A stretch of 64,000 nucleotides of DNA, taken from an uncultured Odoribacter sp. GTDB lineage: Bacteria; Bacteroidota; Bacteroidia; Bacteroidales; Marinifilaceae. The first letter of the stretch is position 1, and each line of letters begins with the position of its first letter. The notes beneath the pieces were generated by a model. The model saw nothing but the letters and a program-made list of their open reading frames with translations. It made no database searches and had not been told where the DNA came from. The position numbers and the translations under genes were made by a program. The DNA lies in the NCBI GenBank assembly GCA_900541415.1, contig UQJP01000004.1:62001-126000 (forward strand), given 5' to 3'. Shown in pieces: positions 35,813 through 45,261 of this stretch.

Positions 35813-37498
35813 TTATTTCAGATTGTCGTTATTATAAAGAAAACGCTTGATCTTATGGGTAGGGGTTTTCTCGAAAGGTTCGCTTTGAACGACAACTAAC
35901 TGTAATTTCGAGAAATTGTTCACTCTGGAATTCACATATTCGAAAAGCTCTTTTTTCTGTTCTTCGATATAATCGTTGACTGCTGTTTTATAGCTATCGG
36001 CCTGGGATTTGAATCTTTTATAATTCTTCTCCAATTCTTCCATGTTGAAGTGTACCATAGCCACCAGTTTACCTTTTGATTCAACGACTAAAGATTCATT
36101 GACAAAACGGAAGTTGTTGATGATGGATTCTATTTCTTCCGGATAGATATTTTCGCCCGAAGAGCCTAAGATCATCGTTTTGATTCTTCCCCGGATAGAA
36201 AGGCGGCCTTTATGGTCGAACGAACCGAGATCCCCGGTTTTAAACCAACCGTCTTCCGTGATACATTCCTGTGTCAGTTCCGGTTTTTTGTAATAGCCTT
36301 TCATGACATTCGGACCTTTGATCCAAATCTCTCCCTGTCCTTTGGAATCGGGTTCGTTGATTTTGATTTCCACCCCTTGCATCGCAGGGCCTACGCCTTG
36401 CATAAAGGTGTTTCGGGGAGCTGTTCCTGCCGACATGGGGGCTGTTTCGGTCAAACCGTACCCGATGGCATAGGGGAATTTAGCTTCCCGCAGGAATTGT
36501 TCTACGGTTGCATCCAGTTTGGCGCCTCCGATACCGAAGAAAATGATTTCCCCGCCGAAGGTTTGCATCAATTTTTTACCTGCCAGGCGGTTTAATATTT
36601 TGCGGGTAGGGGCGAAGCCGTAAAGCGCGCGCATAAACCGGGAGGAGGTGAATTTCGGGACAACCTGGGTTTTGTAAATTTTTTCAATAATCAAGGGTAC
36701 AGAAAGCATGACCGTAGGACGTATTTTCTGCATAGCCGGAACCAATAGCTTCGGGGTAGGTACCCTGTCGAGGTAATAGACCTGGGCTCCGAACATTAAA
36801 GGTAGTAAAAGCCCTAAGGTGTTTTCGAAAGTGTGTGCCATAGGCAGAATACTTAAGAAACGATCCTGGGGGCCAACCGGCTGTATGGTGGCACATTGCT
36901 GTGCATCCCACACCAGGTTACGGTGTGACAACTCTACTCCTTTGGAAAATCCGGTTGTACCGGAAGTGTAGATGATCGATGCTGTGTCTTCCTCTTCGAC
37001 GGCGATCTCCGGCAGTGGAGCCAGATTGTGCAGGTCGATGTTGTTTCCCAGTTTGTCAATATCTTCAACAGGAAATCCTTCCGGAATCCGGGCGAAGGTA
37101 TTCATCAAAATTTTCTGTTCGAGGAAATCTGTTTTTATATCAGCTATCAGCTTGTAGAGTAGTTTCGAAACAAAAACCATCCGGGCTTCCGAGTGTTCGA
37201 GGATATTTTTAATATCGACGGAACTGAATCCCGGCAGAATGGGTACGGCAATAGCTCCTAACCGGGCAATCGCAAATTGGGTGACACCCCAGCCGGGCAT
37301 ATTCGCGCTTAGTATGGCTATTTTATCACCTTTTTGGATTCCTTGTGAGAGTAGATAGTTGGCTATTGAAGTTACTTCGTTGTAGAAGTCTTGGTAAGTT
37401 CTGTTTTCGGACTGAACAAAGTTCAGACACAAATTGTTTTTAAACTTGGAACAGCTATTAATGAGTAGTTCCGGTAAAGTCAGTTTTGTTAGAACCAT
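35813..37498 (-). CDS. Long-chain acyl-CoA synthetase (AMP-binding enzyme)
   Basis: The 561-residue protein is an ANL-superfamily ligase. It has the P-loop-like YTSGTTGFSKGVELSH (about residue 178 onward), the A5 region GYGLTETAP, and the hinge region 'KTGDLGSFDHKGRLSIRGR'. It activates a fatty acid with ATP and joins it to CoA; long-chain substrates are inferred from the family. The C-terminal subdomain is somewhat extended with a helix-rich tail. The upstream gap of ~95 bases before the DPP IV-PepD terminator should hold its promoter, but none is clear. Confidence 0.9.
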   Translation of the reverse strand: MVLTKLTLPELLINSCSKFKNNLCLNFVQSENRTYQDFYNEVTSIANYLLSQGIQKGDKIAILSANMPGWGVTQFAIARLGAIAVPILPGFSSVDIKNILEHSEARMVFVSKLLYKLIADIKTDFLEQKILMNTFARIPEGFPVEDIDKLGNNIDLHNLAPLPEIAVEEEDTASIIYTSGTTGFSKGVELSHRNLVWDAQQCATIQPVGPQDRFLSILPMAHTFENTLGLLLPLMFGAQVYYLDRVPTPKLLVPAMQKIRPTVMLSVPLIIEKIYKTQVVPKFTSSRFMRALYGFAPTRKILNRLAGKKLMQTFGGEIIFFGIGGAKLDATVEQFLREAKFPYAIGYGLTETAPMSAGTAPRNTFMQGVGPAMQGVEIKINEPDSKGQGEIWIKGPNVMKGYYKKPELTQECITEDGWFKTGDLGSFDHKGRLSIRGRIKTMILGSSGENIYPEEIESIINNFRFVNESLVVESKGKLVAMVHFNMEELEKNYKRFKSQADSYKTAVNDYIEEQKKELFEYVNSRVNNFSKLQLVVVQSEPFEKTPTHKIKRFLYNNDNLK

Positions 37499-37593
37499 TA
37501 TTAATGTGATTGCAATTTGATTACAAAGATAGTGATTTTTGTTGAATGTTGATAGGTTTGTAGTTAAATAAAGTTATAAAAACCACCGGGAAA

Positions 37594-37632
37594 GCATAAA
37601 AAAATAAGGATACGTAACCGCATCCTTATTTT
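37594..37632 (-). terminator. Terminator after pepD
   Basis: An 11-bp stem (37601-37611 with 37622-37632) is followed on the minus strand by TTTTTTT. It ends the DPP IV-PepD unit. Confidence 0.85.
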
Positions 37633-37656
37633 GTTTTGAGAGTTATTCTTACCGGG

Positions 37657-39120
37657 TTATTTTACCGGAATATTTTTCAAAGTTTCTTTTAAGAAATCCC
37701 AGAATTTTTCTACCGATGCTATATTTACTTTTTCATCGGGAGAGTGTGGGTGGCAAATGGTGGGGCCGAAAGAAATCATATCCCAATTAGGGTATTTGGA
37801 TCCCAAAATCCCACATTCCAAACCGGCATGGATAGCCATGATTGCCGGTTGTTTCCGGTAAAGTTTAAAATAGATTTCCTGCATTTCCTTAAGAATGGTC
37901 GAATCCGGATTGGGTTTCCAGCCGGGATAAGCTCCTGCGAATACGATGGAATCGGCTTTTGCCAGTTCTCCTACTGCCTGTATGTTTTGTGCCATTGCTT
38001 CTTTGGCTGATTCTACCGAAGAACGCATCAGGGTGACTACGGTTATTTTTCCGTTTTCCGATTTAATGATAGCCAGGTTATTGGAGGTTTCAACGGTGTC
38101 GGGCATAGAGTCGATCATGCGTACGGCTCCGTTGGGATAAGCAATGATTGCATCGGTCAGCCGGGATTGGGTGCATTCGTCGATGACAAAGACCGGGGTG
38201 TTGATTGGATCGGCACTGATTTGTAAATCAGTATCTTTGGCGCTAATTTCCGCTTTATAGGTTGCTGTTGCTTTTTTCACCAGCTCCTGGAGTTTGGCTT
38301 CATTGGCCGCAGGCAGAGTGATTACAGCGAAAGATTCACGGGGAATAGCGTTACGCAGGGAGCCACCCGTGACGGAGGAGATGCGGATGCCTAATTCCCC
38401 GGCATAGGTTTTCAGGAACCGGAACAGAATTTTATTGGAGTTACCGCGTCCCAGGTTTATATCGATGCCTGAATGTCCTCCTTTGAGTCCTTTCACAGAC
38501 AAACGAAAGGCTTTACTTCCGGCAGGAACATTTTCTTCTTTATATGAAAATGTTGTGGTAGAGTCCATACCTCCGGCGCAACCCACATATAGTTCACCTT
38601 CTGTTTCGGAGTCGAGGTTTAATAATATATCCCCTTTCAGGATTCCGGGTTGCAGGCCGTTCGCTCCGTCCATGCCTGTTTCTTCGGTTGCCGTGATCAA
38701 CACTTCCAGAGGTCCGTGAGGAATATTGGTGGAGGTGAGCAGTGCCATAGCCGTGGCCACTCCGATGCCGTTATCCGCCCCTAAAGTCGTGCCTTTGGCA
38801 CGTACCCATTCCCCGTCAACAAAGGCCTGAATCGGGTCGGTATTGAAGTCGTGCTGCGTATCTTCATTTTTTTGAGGAACCATGTCCAAATGACCTTGCA
38901 GGATAACCCCTTTCCGATTTTCCATGCCCGGAGTTGCCGGTTTGCTCATGATGATATTACCGGCTTCGTCCATTTTGGCTTCGATATGATTTTGTTCCGC
39001 CCAGTTCAGCATAAAAATCCGCGCTTTTTCTTCGTGTTCGGAGGGGCGGGGAACCTGGGTCAGTTTATAGAAGTTTTCCCAAATGGATTGGGGTTGTAAG
39101 TCTTTGATCGCTGTGCTCAT
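37657..39120 (-). CDS. pepD: Cytosolic beta-alanyl/aminoacyl-histidine dipeptidase (M20)
   Basis: The 487-residue protein matches PepD in length (E. coli, 485) and motif order: metal ligands in LQGHLDMV, GADNGIG and EETGMDGA, the DSETEG segment, and the C-terminal His in GPTICHPHSPDE. It is a two-zinc peptidase that cleaves dipeptides, including Xaa-His. It lies 18 bases downstream of the DPP IV gene on the same strand, so the DPP IV products (dipeptides) could be finished in the cytosol by this enzyme after uptake. That link is inference, but the operon makes it likely. Confidence 0.95.
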   Translation of the reverse strand: MSTAIKDLQPQSIWENFYKLTQVPRPSEHEEKARIFMLNWAEQNHIEAKMDEAGNIIMSKPATPGMENRKGVILQGHLDMVPQKNEDTQHDFNTDPIQAFVDGEWVRAKGTTLGADNGIGVATAMALLTSTNIPHGPLEVLITATEETGMDGANGLQPGILKGDILLNLDSETEGELYVGCAGGMDSTTTFSYKEENVPAGSKAFRLSVKGLKGGHSGIDINLGRGNSNKILFRFLKTYAGELGIRISSVTGGSLRNAIPRESFAVITLPAANEAKLQELVKKATATYKAEISAKDTDLQISADPINTPVFVIDECTQSRLTDAIIAYPNGAVRMIDSMPDTVETSNNLAIIKSENGKITVVTLMRSSVESAKEAMAQNIQAVGELAKADSIVFAGAYPGWKPNPDSTILKEMQEIYFKLYRKQPAIMAIHAGLECGILGSKYPNWDMISFGPTICHPHSPDEKVNIASVEKFWDFLKETLKNIPVK

Positions 39121-39138
39121 AATATTTTGTCGTTTTGG

Positions 39139-41340
39139 TTATTTCTGCATATGTGTTTTCAGGTAATTTACAAACCGGGTGTAAAGTTGCAGGGTGGTAT
39201 TACCGCCGTAAATCCCATGATTCCGGTTGGTGTAGATCGCCATATCGAATTGTTTGTTGGCTTGCACGAGACTTTCTGCCAGTTCGTAGGTGTTTTGCAC
39301 GTGTACGTTATCGTCGGCGGTTCCGTGGCATAACAACAGATTACCTTTTAGTTTATCCGCCCAATGGGTAGGGGCATTGTCGTTATATCCCTGCTCGTTT
39401 TCCTGGGGAGTCCGCATATAGCGTTCCGTATAAATAGAGTCGTAATATTTAAAATTGGTGACGGGAGCGATGGCAATGGCCGTGGTAAAAATATCGTTTC
39501 CTTTCATGATGCAGAGAGAAGACATGAAACCGCCATAGCTCCATCCCCATATCCCTACGTTTTTATTGTCTATATACGGTTTTTCTGCCAGCCATTTCGC
39601 CGCAGCGATCATATCGTCGCTCTCGATTTTTCCTAATTGCATGTAGGTACATTTACGGAATTCCTCTCCGCGTGCCGCTGTGCCCCGGGGGTCAACACAG
39701 GCTACGATGAAACCTTCCTGAGCCAGGTAGTTCAGCCAGTTAATGCTCCAGCTATTTTTTACCTGTTGGGAATTAGGACCGCTGTATTGGGTGATCAGCA
39801 GGGGATACTGTTTGTTGGCATCGAATTGTGCAGGCTTCATGATCCAGGCATTCAGCATGGTTTTGCCGTCGGCAGCCGGGATTTGAATAAATTCGCGTTG
39901 GGCAATATTGTAATTTTTTACTTTTTCTTTTACAGCGTTGTTGTCTTCAAGAGTACGAAGCAGTTTCCTGTTAGCGTTATAGAGAGCGGTTACCGGAGGC
40001 ATTTCCGTATTGGAAACCGTGTTGATATAGTAGTTGAAGGTTTTACTGAATGAAGCTTCGTTCCAGCCTTTTACAGGGGTGAGTTTTGTTTTTTGCCCTT
40101 TTTCATTGATGCTGTATACATATTTTTCGATAGGGGATTCTTCGTAGGAAGAGTAGTAATACAGTTTCCGTACCGGATCGTAACCGTAAAAATTTTCAAT
40201 GTCGAAGTTTCCTGAAGTGATGGCTTTTTTCTCTTTTCCGGTCATGTCATAGAGGTAAAGGTGCATAAAGCCATCCTTCTCGCTGGTGATAACGAAATTT
40301 TCTCCGTTGTCGAGGAAAATAAGGTTGTCGAAATTACTTTCTGCGATGTAGTATTTGTTTTGTTCCCGGTAAAGCGGAGTGGTTGCCCCTGTTTTAGAGT
40401 TTGCCACTAACACGTCCATTTTGTTTTGGTTACGGTTCAGGCGGATGATGGCTAATTTTTTAGGGTCTTTCGTCCAACGGATTCTGGGAATGTAAATGTC
40501 GGTTTCTTGTCCGATGTCCATTAGTTGGGTGGTTTTGTCGTTCACATCGTAGACATGTACGGATACGGTAGAATTTTTTTCGCCTGCTTTCGGGTATTTG
40601 TAAACATAATTGGAAGGATAAAGTTCATTGGCTTTTAGGGCCGGACGTTGTCCTTCGAATATATTCATTTGATATTCCTTGACATCCGATTCGTTGAATT
40701 TAATATAAGCCAGAGAAGTACCGTCGGGCGACCAGTCGAAAGCCTTGTTGAAAGAAAACTCTTCTTCATACACCCAGTCCGGAGCTCCATTGATGATATG
40801 GTTTAATTTACCGTCATGCGTGATTTGGCGTTCTGTCCCAAAACGCAGGTCTTTTAAAAATAGATTGTTGTCGCGTACGAAAGCGATGCGCAAACCGTCT
40901 GGCGAAAAGGTGGCTAAGCGCTGGCTGCCGTTTTCGGACAGGGGATTTAACTCCCGGTTTTTAAAGTCGAAAATATAATAGTCGGCAGTAAAAGAGTGGC
41001 GGTAGATCGGTTTTTTGTTGGTACAAATTAATATACGACTTTCATCGTTATTAAATTCATATCCGGAAATAGATTTTACGTCGGTTTCCAGTTCTTTTAA
41101 GTCGACCAGCGTGGCAACGGCTTTTCCGGTTTTATAGCTATATTTGACAATTTTCGTGCCTCTGTTCTCCAAAACGGTATAATGTTCGCCGTCATTCATG
41201 GAGCGTAAACCTGAAACGCCCTTTGTGCCGAATGTGCCGTCTACAAAAAAATCGTTTAAAGTAAGTTGCTTTTGTTGTGCCGGTAGTAGATTGACACAAA
41301 GAAAGGTAAGTAAGATCAGAACTCCGAAATTTTTTTTCAT
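39139..41340 (-). CDS. Dipeptidyl peptidase IV (S9 family)
   Basis: About 733 residues, with a signal peptide (MKKNFGVLILLTFLCVNLLPAQ), an N-terminal beta-propeller and a C-terminal alpha/beta-hydrolase. The nucleophile is in GWSYGG (S601), the acid in GTADDNVH, and the His in RNHGIYG. It removes Xaa-Pro and Xaa-Ala dipeptides from peptide N-termini in the periplasm. I take the ATG at 41340 because a 13-residue polar stretch would otherwise precede the signal peptide. The operon partner is pepD. Confidence 0.95.
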   Translation of the reverse strand: MKKNFGVLILLTFLCVNLLPAQQKQLTLNDFFVDGTFGTKGVSGLRSMNDGEHYTVLENRGTKIVKYSYKTGKAVATLVDLKELETDVKSISGYEFNNDESRILICTNKKPIYRHSFTADYYIFDFKNRELNPLSENGSQRLATFSPDGLRIAFVRDNNLFLKDLRFGTERQITHDGKLNHIINGAPDWVYEEEFSFNKAFDWSPDGTSLAYIKFNESDVKEYQMNIFEGQRPALKANELYPSNYVYKYPKAGEKNSTVSVHVYDVNDKTTQLMDIGQETDIYIPRIRWTKDPKKLAIIRLNRNQNKMDVLVANSKTGATTPLYREQNKYYIAESNFDNLIFLDNGENFVITSEKDGFMHLYLYDMTGKEKKAITSGNFDIENFYGYDPVRKLYYYSSYEESPIEKYVYSINEKGQKTKLTPVKGWNEASFSKTFNYYINTVSNTEMPPVTALYNANRKLLRTLEDNNAVKEKVKNYNIAQREFIQIPAADGKTMLNAWIMKPAQFDANKQYPLLITQYSGPNSQQVKNSWSINWLNYLAQEGFIVACVDPRGTAARGEEFRKCTYMQLGKIESDDMIAAAKWLAEKPYIDNKNVGIWGWSYGGFMSSLCIMKGNDIFTTAIAIAPVTNFKYYDSIYTERYMRTPQENEQGYNDNAPTHWADKLKGNLLLCHGTADDNVHVQNTYELAESLVQANKQFDMAIYTNRNHGIYGGNTTLQLYTRFVNYLKTHMQK

Positions 41341-41491
41341 ATCACTTGATTGTTTATCATTTTTGGTTTCGTGCTTCAAAGGTTTGAAAAAAATCTTTGT
41401 TTTGCAAACGATTTTCGGGATTAATCCGAATTTTATAAGGGATATAAAGGGTATTCGCAGTCCGGGGACGATGAGGTATTAAAAAAAAGAT

Positions 41492-41499
41492 TACCTTTG
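41492..41499 (+). promoter_or_regulatory. -7 element of tgt
   Basis: TACCTTTG matches TAnnTTTG and lies 26 bases before the tgt ATG at 41526. Confidence 0.6.
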
Positions 41500-41525
41500 C
41501 GAACTAAAATCATTGTGGAGATAGG

Positions 41526-42659
41526 ATGAAATACACTCTTTTAGCGAAGGACAAGCATAGTGAGGCACGTTGCGGGGTGCTGACGACAGGACATGGAGAA
41601 ATCCAAACGCCTATTTTTATGCCTGTGGGAACGGTGGGAAGTGTGAAAGCCGTGCATATGCGGGAACTGAAAAATGATATTCAGGCAGAGATTATTCTGG
41701 GAAATACGTACCATTTGTATTTGCGCCCCGGTACGGAGATTTTGAATGCTGCCGGAGGTTTACATAAATTTAACGGATGGGATAAGCCGATATTGACCGA
41801 TAGCGGCGGCTTTCAGGTGTTTTCCCTGACGGATACGGGACGGAAGATTACGGAGGAAGGTGTGACTTTCCGTTCGCATATCGATGGATCGAAGCATTTG
41901 TTCACTCCTGAAAAGGTGATGGATATACAGAGGATGATCGGAGCCGATATTATTATGGCTTTCGACGAGTGTCCTCCCGGAACGAGCGATTACAAATATG
42001 CCAAAAGTTCGTTGGAATTAACGCAAAGATGGCTGGAACGCTGTGTGAAGCGTTTCGATGAAACAGAGGCTTTGTATGGCTATGAACAAAATTTGTTCCC
42101 GATTGTGCAGGGGTGCGTATACCGTGACCTGCGCGAAAAAGCGGCGGAGCATGCCGTGGCTTTGAATCGGGCGGGATATGCGATCGGGGGACTTGCCGTG
42201 GGAGAGCCTGCCGAGGATATGTATGCTATGATTGAAGTGGTAAACCGGATTTTACCTCAGGATAAACCCCGTTATTTGATGGGGGTGGGGACTCCGGAAA
42301 ACATATTGGAAGGAATAGAACGGGGAGTAGATATGTTCGATTGTGTTATGCCTACCCGGAACGGACGTAACGGCATGTTGTTCACGACAGAAGGGGTGAT
42401 CAATATTAAAAATCAGAAGTGGGATCGGGATTTTTCATCCATTGACCCCGCCGCTTTATGTTATGTGGATACGGATTATTCAAAAGCGTATTTACGCCAT
42501 TTGATCAAATCGGATGAAATCCTGGGTTTGCAGATTTGTTCCGTTCATAATTTGGCTTTTTATTTGTGGCTGGTGAAAGAAGCGAGAAAACATATTTTGG
42601 AAGGCGATTTCACCAGTTGGAAAGAAACCATATTGAAGAAAGTGAAAAGAAGACTTTAA
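41526..42659 (+). CDS. tgt: Queuine/preQ1 tRNA-guanine transglycosylase with altered zinc site
   Basis: The 377-residue protein has the Tgt barrel and both catalytic regions: DSGGFQVFSL and GVDMFDCVMPTRNGRNG (the second Asp is the nucleophile). It exchanges G34 for preQ1 in tRNAs with GUN anticodons. The structural zinc motif CxCxxC...H is degraded: by alignment to E. coli Tgt (C302, C304, C307, H333), this protein has A310, C312, D315 and H341, so two of three cysteines are absent. The lptF/G-type gene follows after 36 bases, an arrangement I know from other Bacteroidetes. Confidence 0.93.
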   Translation: MKYTLLAKDKHSEARCGVLTTGHGEIQTPIFMPVGTVGSVKAVHMRELKNDIQAEIILGNTYHLYLRPGTEILNAAGGLHKFNGWDKPILTDSGGFQVFSLTDTGRKITEEGVTFRSHIDGSKHLFTPEKVMDIQRMIGADIIMAFDECPPGTSDYKYAKSSLELTQRWLERCVKRFDETEALYGYEQNLFPIVQGCVYRDLREKAAEHAVALNRAGYAIGGLAVGEPAEDMYAMIEVVNRILPQDKPRYLMGVGTPENILEGIERGVDMFDCVMPTRNGRNGMLFTTEGVINIKNQKWDRDFSSIDPAALCYVDTDYSKAYLRHLIKSDEILGLQICSVHNLAFYLWLVKEARKHILEGDFTSWKETILKKVKRRL

Positions 42660-42695
42660 CGGACGGATGTAACCCCCTTATAATGGTTATTAAAG

Positions 42696-43781
42696 ATGAT
42701 TATTAAGAAACTGGATTTATATATTACACGTAAATTTCTCGGAACCTTCTTTTTTTCGTTGGCTCTGATTCTGTGTATTGTGGTGGTGTTCGATATTTCA
42801 GAGAAATTAGAACGTTTCCTCGAGTATAAAGCTCCTGTAAAAGCAATTATTGTAGATTATTATTTTAATTTCCTGCCTTATTTTGCCAATGTATTTTCAT
42901 CGTTATTCACTTTTATCGCTGTTATTTTCTTTACTTCCAAAATGGCTTCGGACAGCGAGATTATCGCTATATTGAGTACGGGAATCAGTTTCCGGCGGTT
43001 ATTGGTGCCTTATCTGTTTTCTGCTACGGTGATCGCTTGTCTGTCTTTTTTGATGGGGGCTTATATTATACCCAATGCCAACCAGAAACGGATTTTGTTT
43101 GAGGAAGAGTATATGGGGAAACGTTATGCGAATAAGGAACAGCATATCCATCGGCAAATTGCGCCCGGAACTTTTATTTATATGTCGTCTTATTCGGTGG
43201 CTTCCAATATAGGTTATGATTTTTCCATAGAAAATTTTCATGGAGACACATTAGTTAGCAAGCTGACTTCTTCCCGTATCGTTTGGGATAAGACAAAAGA
43301 GATGTGGTCGATTTACAATTGGAAACTCCGGGAGATCGATGGAGATAAGGAGGTTTACACCACCGGAAAACAGATCGATACCTTGCTGGCTTTCGAGCCT
43401 ACCGAATTTTCAAAGAATCCGAGTAAAATAAAGGAGCAGCTGATGTTGCCGGAATTGAAAGAATATGAGGAGCAGTTAAGGTTGCGGGGAAGTTCCAATG
43501 TCGTGGAATTTCAGATTGAACGTTACAAAATGGTGGCGAATGCTTTTGCCACTTTTATCCTGACGATTATAGGTGTGAGCATCGCCTCCCGTAAGATCAG
43601 AGGAGGAATGGGGCTTCATATCGGGATCGGTTTATTAATCAGTTTTTCTTACATATTGTTTATGCAGTTTTCCACTGTATTCGCAACAAATGGGGGAATG
43701 AATCCGTTATTAGCGGTATGGTTTCCTAATATTTTGTTTTCGATAGTGGCTTTGTTGGTATATAGGACTGCACCTAAATAA
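42696..43781 (+). CDS. LptF/LptG-family lipopolysaccharide export permease
   Basis: The 361-residue protein has three membrane helices at the N-terminal end, a periplasmic beta-jellyroll (residues ~125-265) and three at the C-terminal end, as in LptF and LptG. It takes part in extraction of LPS from the inner membrane with the LptB ATPase. The start is 'MIIKKLDLYITRKFLGTFFFS'. Assignment to F or G is not possible from sequence alone. It is between tgt and the pseudouridine synthase on the same strand. Confidence 0.9.
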   Translation: MIIKKLDLYITRKFLGTFFFSLALILCIVVVFDISEKLERFLEYKAPVKAIIVDYYFNFLPYFANVFSSLFTFIAVIFFTSKMASDSEIIAILSTGISFRRLLVPYLFSATVIACLSFLMGAYIIPNANQKRILFEEEYMGKRYANKEQHIHRQIAPGTFIYMSSYSVASNIGYDFSIENFHGDTLVSKLTSSRIVWDKTKEMWSIYNWKLREIDGDKEVYTTGKQIDTLLAFEPTEFSKNPSKIKEQLMLPELKEYEEQLRLRGSSNVVEFQIERYKMVANAFATFILTIIGVSIASRKIRGGMGLHIGIGLLISFSYILFMQFSTVFATNGGMNPLLAVWFPNILFSIVALLVYRTAPK

Positions 43782-43851
43782 TCGGGGTAAAGAGAGGGGA
43801 AGGTTGTGTGACTCATGGTGAAATTTCAAGAATAAAAATTATAAATAGGAT

Positions 43852-45261
43852 ATGGATAGAGATTACAATAAAAATCGCAATCAAGAAGGGGGAGAGCGTA
43901 GGGCTTATAAACCGGAAGGTGAACGCAAAGGATTCCGTGAACGTAGGGAATGGAATGGAAACAGCGACCGGGATAGGACTCAGCGTCCGGCAACCGGAGA
44001 TCGCAGGGAACACCGGGGATATGGAGAGTCCGGCGGTAACCGTTACCAACGGGAAGACCGGGGACAGGAAAACCGGGGCGGTGGTAACAGATGGGAAAAC
44101 CGGGATCAGGACGGACGTAATCGGGGGGGAGAAAAAAGAGAGTATAACCGGGGAGAACGTAATACCGGAAATTATAGAGCAGGCGAGCGTTCACATGAAA
44201 GGTCCGGGTATCAGGATCGCGGAGAAAGACGTCCGTTCCGGACAAATGACAACCGAACTGACGATAACCGTAGGGAAAACCGGAATTACAACCGGACAGA
44301 GAGAACCGGAGGTGAAGAAAGACCGGAGCGTAATTATAACCGTGAGAGACGGACAGACTGGAATAAGCCAGAACAGGAGCGCGGACGCTTTAGCCGGGAT
44401 AGAAACGACGAAAACAGTGATTACAAGCGAAAATTCGAGCGGGACGACCGAAGAGAGCAGGGGAACATAAGCCGTACGGAGAAAGAGGAGTTGCGGCAGA
44501 AGCATTATAGTAAGAAGAAAATTTTAGCACACCGCCTGAAGAACGAGAATGAGGAAACGGAATTACGTTTAAACCGTTTCATTTCAATGAGCGGGGTATG
44601 TTCCCGTCGGGATGCCGATGAATTAATCAAAGCAGGCCGGGTAAAGGTGAACGATGAGGTGGTTGAAACCGTGGGAGTGAAGGTGAAGAAAAAGGATAAA
44701 GTTGAAGTGGACGGTTCGGTTATTGTGCCGGAGCGTAAAGTATACCTTGTGTTGAATAAACCGAAAGATTATGTGACTACGGTGGACGATCCTTTGGAAA
44801 GGAAAACCGTGATGTCATTGGTGGAGGGTGCTTGCAAGGAGAGGGTGTATCCGATAGGAAGGCTCGACCGGCAGACGACCGGAGTGCTGTTATTTACCAA
44901 TGACGGTGACCTGGCTAAAAAATTGACTCATCCTAAATTTGACCACAAGAAGATTTATCACGTATTTTTGGATAAAGCCGTTGCGGAACAAGATATTCAG
45001 GCTATTGCCGAAGGTATTCAGCTGGAGGACGGTTTTATTCAGGCCGATGAAATCAGTTATGCGTCTGAAGATCGCACGGAGGTTGGGATTGAAATTCATT
45101 CCGGGAAAAATCGTATTGTCAGAAGAATTTTTGAACATTTTGGTTATCAGATTGTGAAACTCGACCGTGTTTATTTTGCCGGGATCACCAAAAAGAATAT
45201 TCCCCGCGGGAAATGGCGTTTTTTGACAACTGAAGAAGTAAATGTTTTAAAATACTATTGA
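43852..45261 (+). CDS. RsuA/RluB-type pseudouridine synthase with long disordered N-terminus
   Basis: The 469-residue protein has an N-terminal region of about 215 residues rich in Arg, Asn, Gly, Glu and Asp, with repeated RGG/RxNR-like units, then an S4 RNA-binding domain (residues ~238-285; LNRFISMSGVCSRRDADEL) and a RsuA/RluB catalytic domain with GRLDRQTTGVLLFTND (catalytic Asp about 338). It makes pseudouridine in rRNA, most likely 23S. The basic disordered tail is probably an RNA-binding or phase-separation-like segment; this is inference. The stop TGA overlaps the upxY start by one base (TGATG). Confidence 0.9.
   Translation: MDRDYNKNRNQEGGERRAYKPEGERKGFRERREWNGNSDRDRTQRPATGDRREHRGYGESGGNRYQREDRGQENRGGGNRWENRDQDGRNRGGEKREYNRGERNTGNYRAGERSHERSGYQDRGERRPFRTNDNRTDDNRRENRNYNRTERTGGEERPERNYNRERRTDWNKPEQERGRFSRDRNDENSDYKRKFERDDRREQGNISRTEKEELRQKHYSKKKILAHRLKNENEETELRLNRFISMSGVCSRRDADELIKAGRVKVNDEVVETVGVKVKKKDKVEVDGSVIVPERKVYLVLNKPKDYVTTVDDPLERKTVMSLVEGACKERVYPIGRLDRQTTGVLLFTNDGDLAKKLTHPKFDHKKIYHVFLDKAVAEQDIQAIAEGIQLEDGFIQADEISYASEDRTEVGIEIHSGKNRIVRRIFEHFGYQIVKLDRVYFAGITKKNIPRGKWRFLTTEEVNVLKYY

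Noticed and set aside
43808..44470. Plus-strand open frame of 220 codons overlapping the start of the pseudouridine synthase gene
   Set aside because: It is an alternative frame of the low-complexity N-terminal region; repeated CGG/GAC-rich codons keep other frames open. No homology or start signal supports it.
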